In this document: positions 62,593-64,000 of the stretch, piece after piece
Numbering within the stretch: the stretch's first letter is position 1
How the letters are laid out: each line of letters begins with the position of its first letter
Notes under the pieces: generated by a model
Seen by the model: only the letters and a program-made list of their open reading frames with translations
The model's database searches: none
Told to the model about the DNA's origin: nothing
Made by a program: the position numbers and the translations under genes
Assembly (NCBI RefSeq): GCF_001895045.1
Contig: NZ_BDAM01000005.1
Coordinates: 186,001-250,000, forward strand
Length of the DNA: 64,000 nt
Reading direction: 5' to 3'
From: Rhodococcus coprophilus NBRC 100603
GTDB lineage: Bacteria; Actinomycetota; Actinomycetes; Mycobacteriales; Mycobacteriaceae

Positions 62593-63651
62593 ATGTCATT
62601 GGCGGTGGTGGAGATTCCCGCTGGGGCCGGGTGGTTGAGGGACGAGCGTGTCACGCGCCGGTCCGGCGGCATCCTGCAGTACGAAGGACTGGAGCCGTGC
62701 CTGGCAGAACTTCTCGATCGCAGTGCGCTTCGATTCTCGAACAATGTTGCAGCCATTGATCGTTCGGGCCGCACCGTGACCTATCGCGAGTTGTGGGCGG
62801 CCGCGGCGCGGGTGGCGGGAGGACTGCTCGACCAAGGTGTCGGACCGGCCGATCGTGTCGTCGTGCACTACTGCAACGGTTTCGAGTGGCTGAGAGGCTT
62901 TCTCGGCGTCGTCCTGGCCGGTGCCGTTCCCGTTCTGCCCGATCCGACGTGCAGCGATACCGAACTGGACTGGATCGTCTCCGACAGCGGTGCCGTGCTC
63001 TGCCTGCAGGACACCCTGCCCGACGGCCTCGCATTCCTCGACGGCGGAGCATCGCCCGACGAACTCGCCCTGCTGTACTACGTGCGCAGGTGGGGTGGCG
63101 GCATGCACGGCGTCGAACTGACCAACACCAACGTGCTCTCGACCATCGAAGCCGTCGCGCACGCGATGAACCTGGCGGGCGAGAGCGCTCGCACGGTCAT
63201 CACCGCGCCACTGTCGACGGCGGTGGGATGCAGTGTGCAGTTGCTGCCCACCCTGGCGTTCGGCGGCACGGTCGTCGCGTCGGGATCGCGCGGTATCAGG
63301 GTGCCGTGGCGGCATCCGCGCGCGTCCTTCCCGTCCGCGCATTGCGTCCGCGGATGGGGTGTGGCCGAGACCGGCGGAATCGGACTGTTGTTGCCGTCGG
63401 AGTGCCGGAAACAGCATCCGCGCAGCGTGGGGGTCCCGTTCGGTGGAATCGAGGTCGCGCTGCTGGGGCCGGGTGCGGAAACCGGCGTCGGTGAGTTGCT
63501 GTGCAGAGGCCCCAGTGTCGCGAGGCGCTACTGGAACGATCCGGTGGCAACGGCCGACACGTTCTCCGATGCGGGCTGGTTCCGCACCGGCGACCAGGTC
63601 TACATCGACGACGACGGGTTCGTGTACCCGGTGGCAGTGCGAGTGGGCTGA
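62593..63651 (+). CDS. Degenerate adenylate-forming enzyme (acyl-CoA synthetase-like pseudoenzyme)
   Basis: A 352-residue protein of the AMP-binding superfamily with an open frame but three key losses. The P-loop expected at 164-172 (TSGTTGxPK) is VRRWGGGMH, while its flank GVELTN is intact. The approximately 80-100 residues expected between GGTVVAS and the A5 motif RGWGVAETGG (253-262) are missing. The protein ends right after the GWFRTGD-IDDDG region (328-342), lacking the hinge and C-terminal domain with the catalytic Lys. The ATG at 62593 follows GGGAGG. It is next to a crotonase, so the ancestor was probably a beta-oxidation or acid-CoA ligase. Confidence 0.75.
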   Translation: MSLAVVEIPAGAGWLRDERVTRRSGGILQYEGLEPCLAELLDRSALRFSNNVAAIDRSGRTVTYRELWAAAARVAGGLLDQGVGPADRVVVHYCNGFEWLRGFLGVVLAGAVPVLPDPTCSDTELDWIVSDSGAVLCLQDTLPDGLAFLDGGASPDELALLYYVRRWGGGMHGVELTNTNVLSTIEAVAHAMNLAGESARTVITAPLSTAVGCSVQLLPTLAFGGTVVASGSRGIRVPWRHPRASFPSAHCVRGWGVAETGGIGLLLPSECRKQHPRSVGVPFGGIEVALLGPGAETGVGELLCRGPSVARRYWNDPVATADTFSDAGWFRTGDQVYIDDDGFVYPVAVRVG

Positions 63652-63684
63652 CCGGGACGAAGGAACTGCCACACGAGCGGAGGT

Positions 63685-63722
63685 CGGGTATACACCCGGT
63701 AGCCGAATTCTCCGGCCGGAGA
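63685..63722. promoter_or_regulatory. Two inverted repeats upstream of the crotonase gene
   Basis: CGGGT-ATAC-ACCCG (63685-63698) and the perfect palindrome TCTCCGG-CCGGAGA (63709-63722), 42-80 bases before the crotonase start. They are operator or terminator candidates. Confidence 0.3.
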
Positions 63723-63764
63723 GCGGCAACGACCCGGAAACCCCACAACAGCAAGGATGTGTTC

Positions 63765-64000
63765 ATGTCCGACGAAGTTCTGCTCGAGCGTCGTGGCCGA
63801 GTCCTCGTCATCACCATCAACCGGCCCGACGCGCGCAACGCTGTCAACGCGGGGGTCAGCCGGGGGCTCGCCGACGCGGTCGACACCCTCGACGAGGACG
63901 CCGGATTGTCGGTCGGTGTGCTGACCGGTGCCGGCGGGAACTTCTGCGCGGGAATGGACCTCAAAGCCTTCGTCGCGGGCGAGAACGTCGCGATCCCCGG
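63765..64000 (+). CDS. Crotonase/enoyl-CoA hydratase family protein (3' end beyond window)
   Basis: The first 78 codons of a crotonase are visible from the ATG at 63765 with AAGGA upstream. Residues match the family: VLVITINRPDARNAVNAGVS (the NRPxxRNA motif) and LTGAGGNFCAGMDLKAF, where the oxyanion-hole CAGxDL motif is intact. It lies 113 bases after the adenylating pseudoenzyme, same strand. The catalytic Glu pair lies beyond base 64000, so hydratase versus isomerase or thioesterase cannot be decided. Confidence 0.88.
   Translation, partial: MSDEVLLERRGRVLVITINRPDARNAVNAGVSRGLADAVDTLDEDAGLSVGVLTGAGGNFCAGMDLKAFVAGENVAIP

Noticed and set aside
63052-63130. A pair of compensating frameshifts hiding a normal P-loop in the adenylating enzyme
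   Set aside because: Reading the segment in the other frames gives no TSGTTGxPK-like motif; the change looks like real substitution rather than a sequencing slip.

Overview
The window looks like the chromosome of a mycolic-acid actinobacterium, most likely Rhodococcus or a close relative. The base composition is strongly GC-rich, GTG starts and 4-base ATGA/GTGA gene overlaps are common, and long shadow ORFs lie opposite real genes. The gene order follows the Mycobacterium tuberculosis Rv1201c-Rv1250 block closely: dapD/dapE, LOG, fadD6, folP2, gpgS, DivIVA-like, tagA, DUF3117, glgA/glgC, O-methyltransferase, sigE-rseA-htrA-tatB, mrp, Rv1230c-Rv1232c, Rv1234, lpqY-sugABC, corA and kgd. The order and species assignment are from memory of those families; no search was run. 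I saw no IS element, prophage, CRISPR array, rRNA or tRNA, so this is mostly core chromosome with a few inserted accessory genes.

Layout. 1-4.5 kb: an amino-acid permease (cut by the window edge), lysine/DAP synthesis (dapD, dapE) and two LOG-family proteins. 4.6-9.8 kb: FATP-type acyl-CoA synthetase, the FolP2 homologue, glucosyl-3-phosphoglycerate synthase, a DivIVA-like protein, a 3-methyladenine glycosylase and a small DUF3117 protein. 9.9-13.7 kb: rRNA methyltransferase, then the glycogen/maltose-1-phosphate genes glgM and glgC, with a CsoR copper sensor and its operator between them. 13.7-17.9 kb: O-methyltransferase and the envelope-stress block sigE-rseA-htrA-tatB, preceded by an MprA-box-like repeat and a possible SigE-type promoter. 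17.9-23.5 kb: mrp, two tandem transglycosylase-fold proteins (one without catalytic residues), DUF1003, a soluble MgtE_N/CBS protein and a DUF4383 remnant. 23.6-32 kb: HpcH/HpaI lyase, stress protein, coiled-coil protein, Eis acetyltransferase and the LpqY-SugABC trehalose importer. 32-42 kb: ParB-like protein, HTH_42 (AlkZ-type) protein, SUFU-domain protein, multi-pass GT-C-like protein coupled to corA, PHP phosphoesterase, malic enzyme behind a long structured leader, a short ProX-like lipoprotein and a DUF1707 protein.

42-46 kb: a ketone-catabolism cassette (alpha/beta hydrolase, short-chain dehydrogenase, Baeyer-Villiger-type monooxygenase) divergent from a TetR regulator, with a 17-bp palindrome between them. 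46-56 kb: the multifunctional 2-oxoglutarate dehydrogenase/decarboxylase Kgd, a fused four-domain ABC exporter, and an ABC-2 pair whose ATPase carries a long YPGPQQ-type repeat tail. 56-64 kb: alpha/beta hydrolase, EcsC-like protein, AraC regulator, VOC protein, glutathionyl-hydroquinone-reductase-like protein, GNAT, DHA2 MFS exporter, a degenerate adenylate-forming enzyme and a crotonase cut by the window end.

The most unusual items are the 435-base gap and structured leader before the malic enzyme, the intact-frame adenylating pseudoenzyme beside the crotonase, the non-catalytic transglycosylase paralogue, the CsoR site between the glycogen genes, the MprA-like box before sigE, and the translationally overlapping MgtE_N/CBS-DUF1003 pair.
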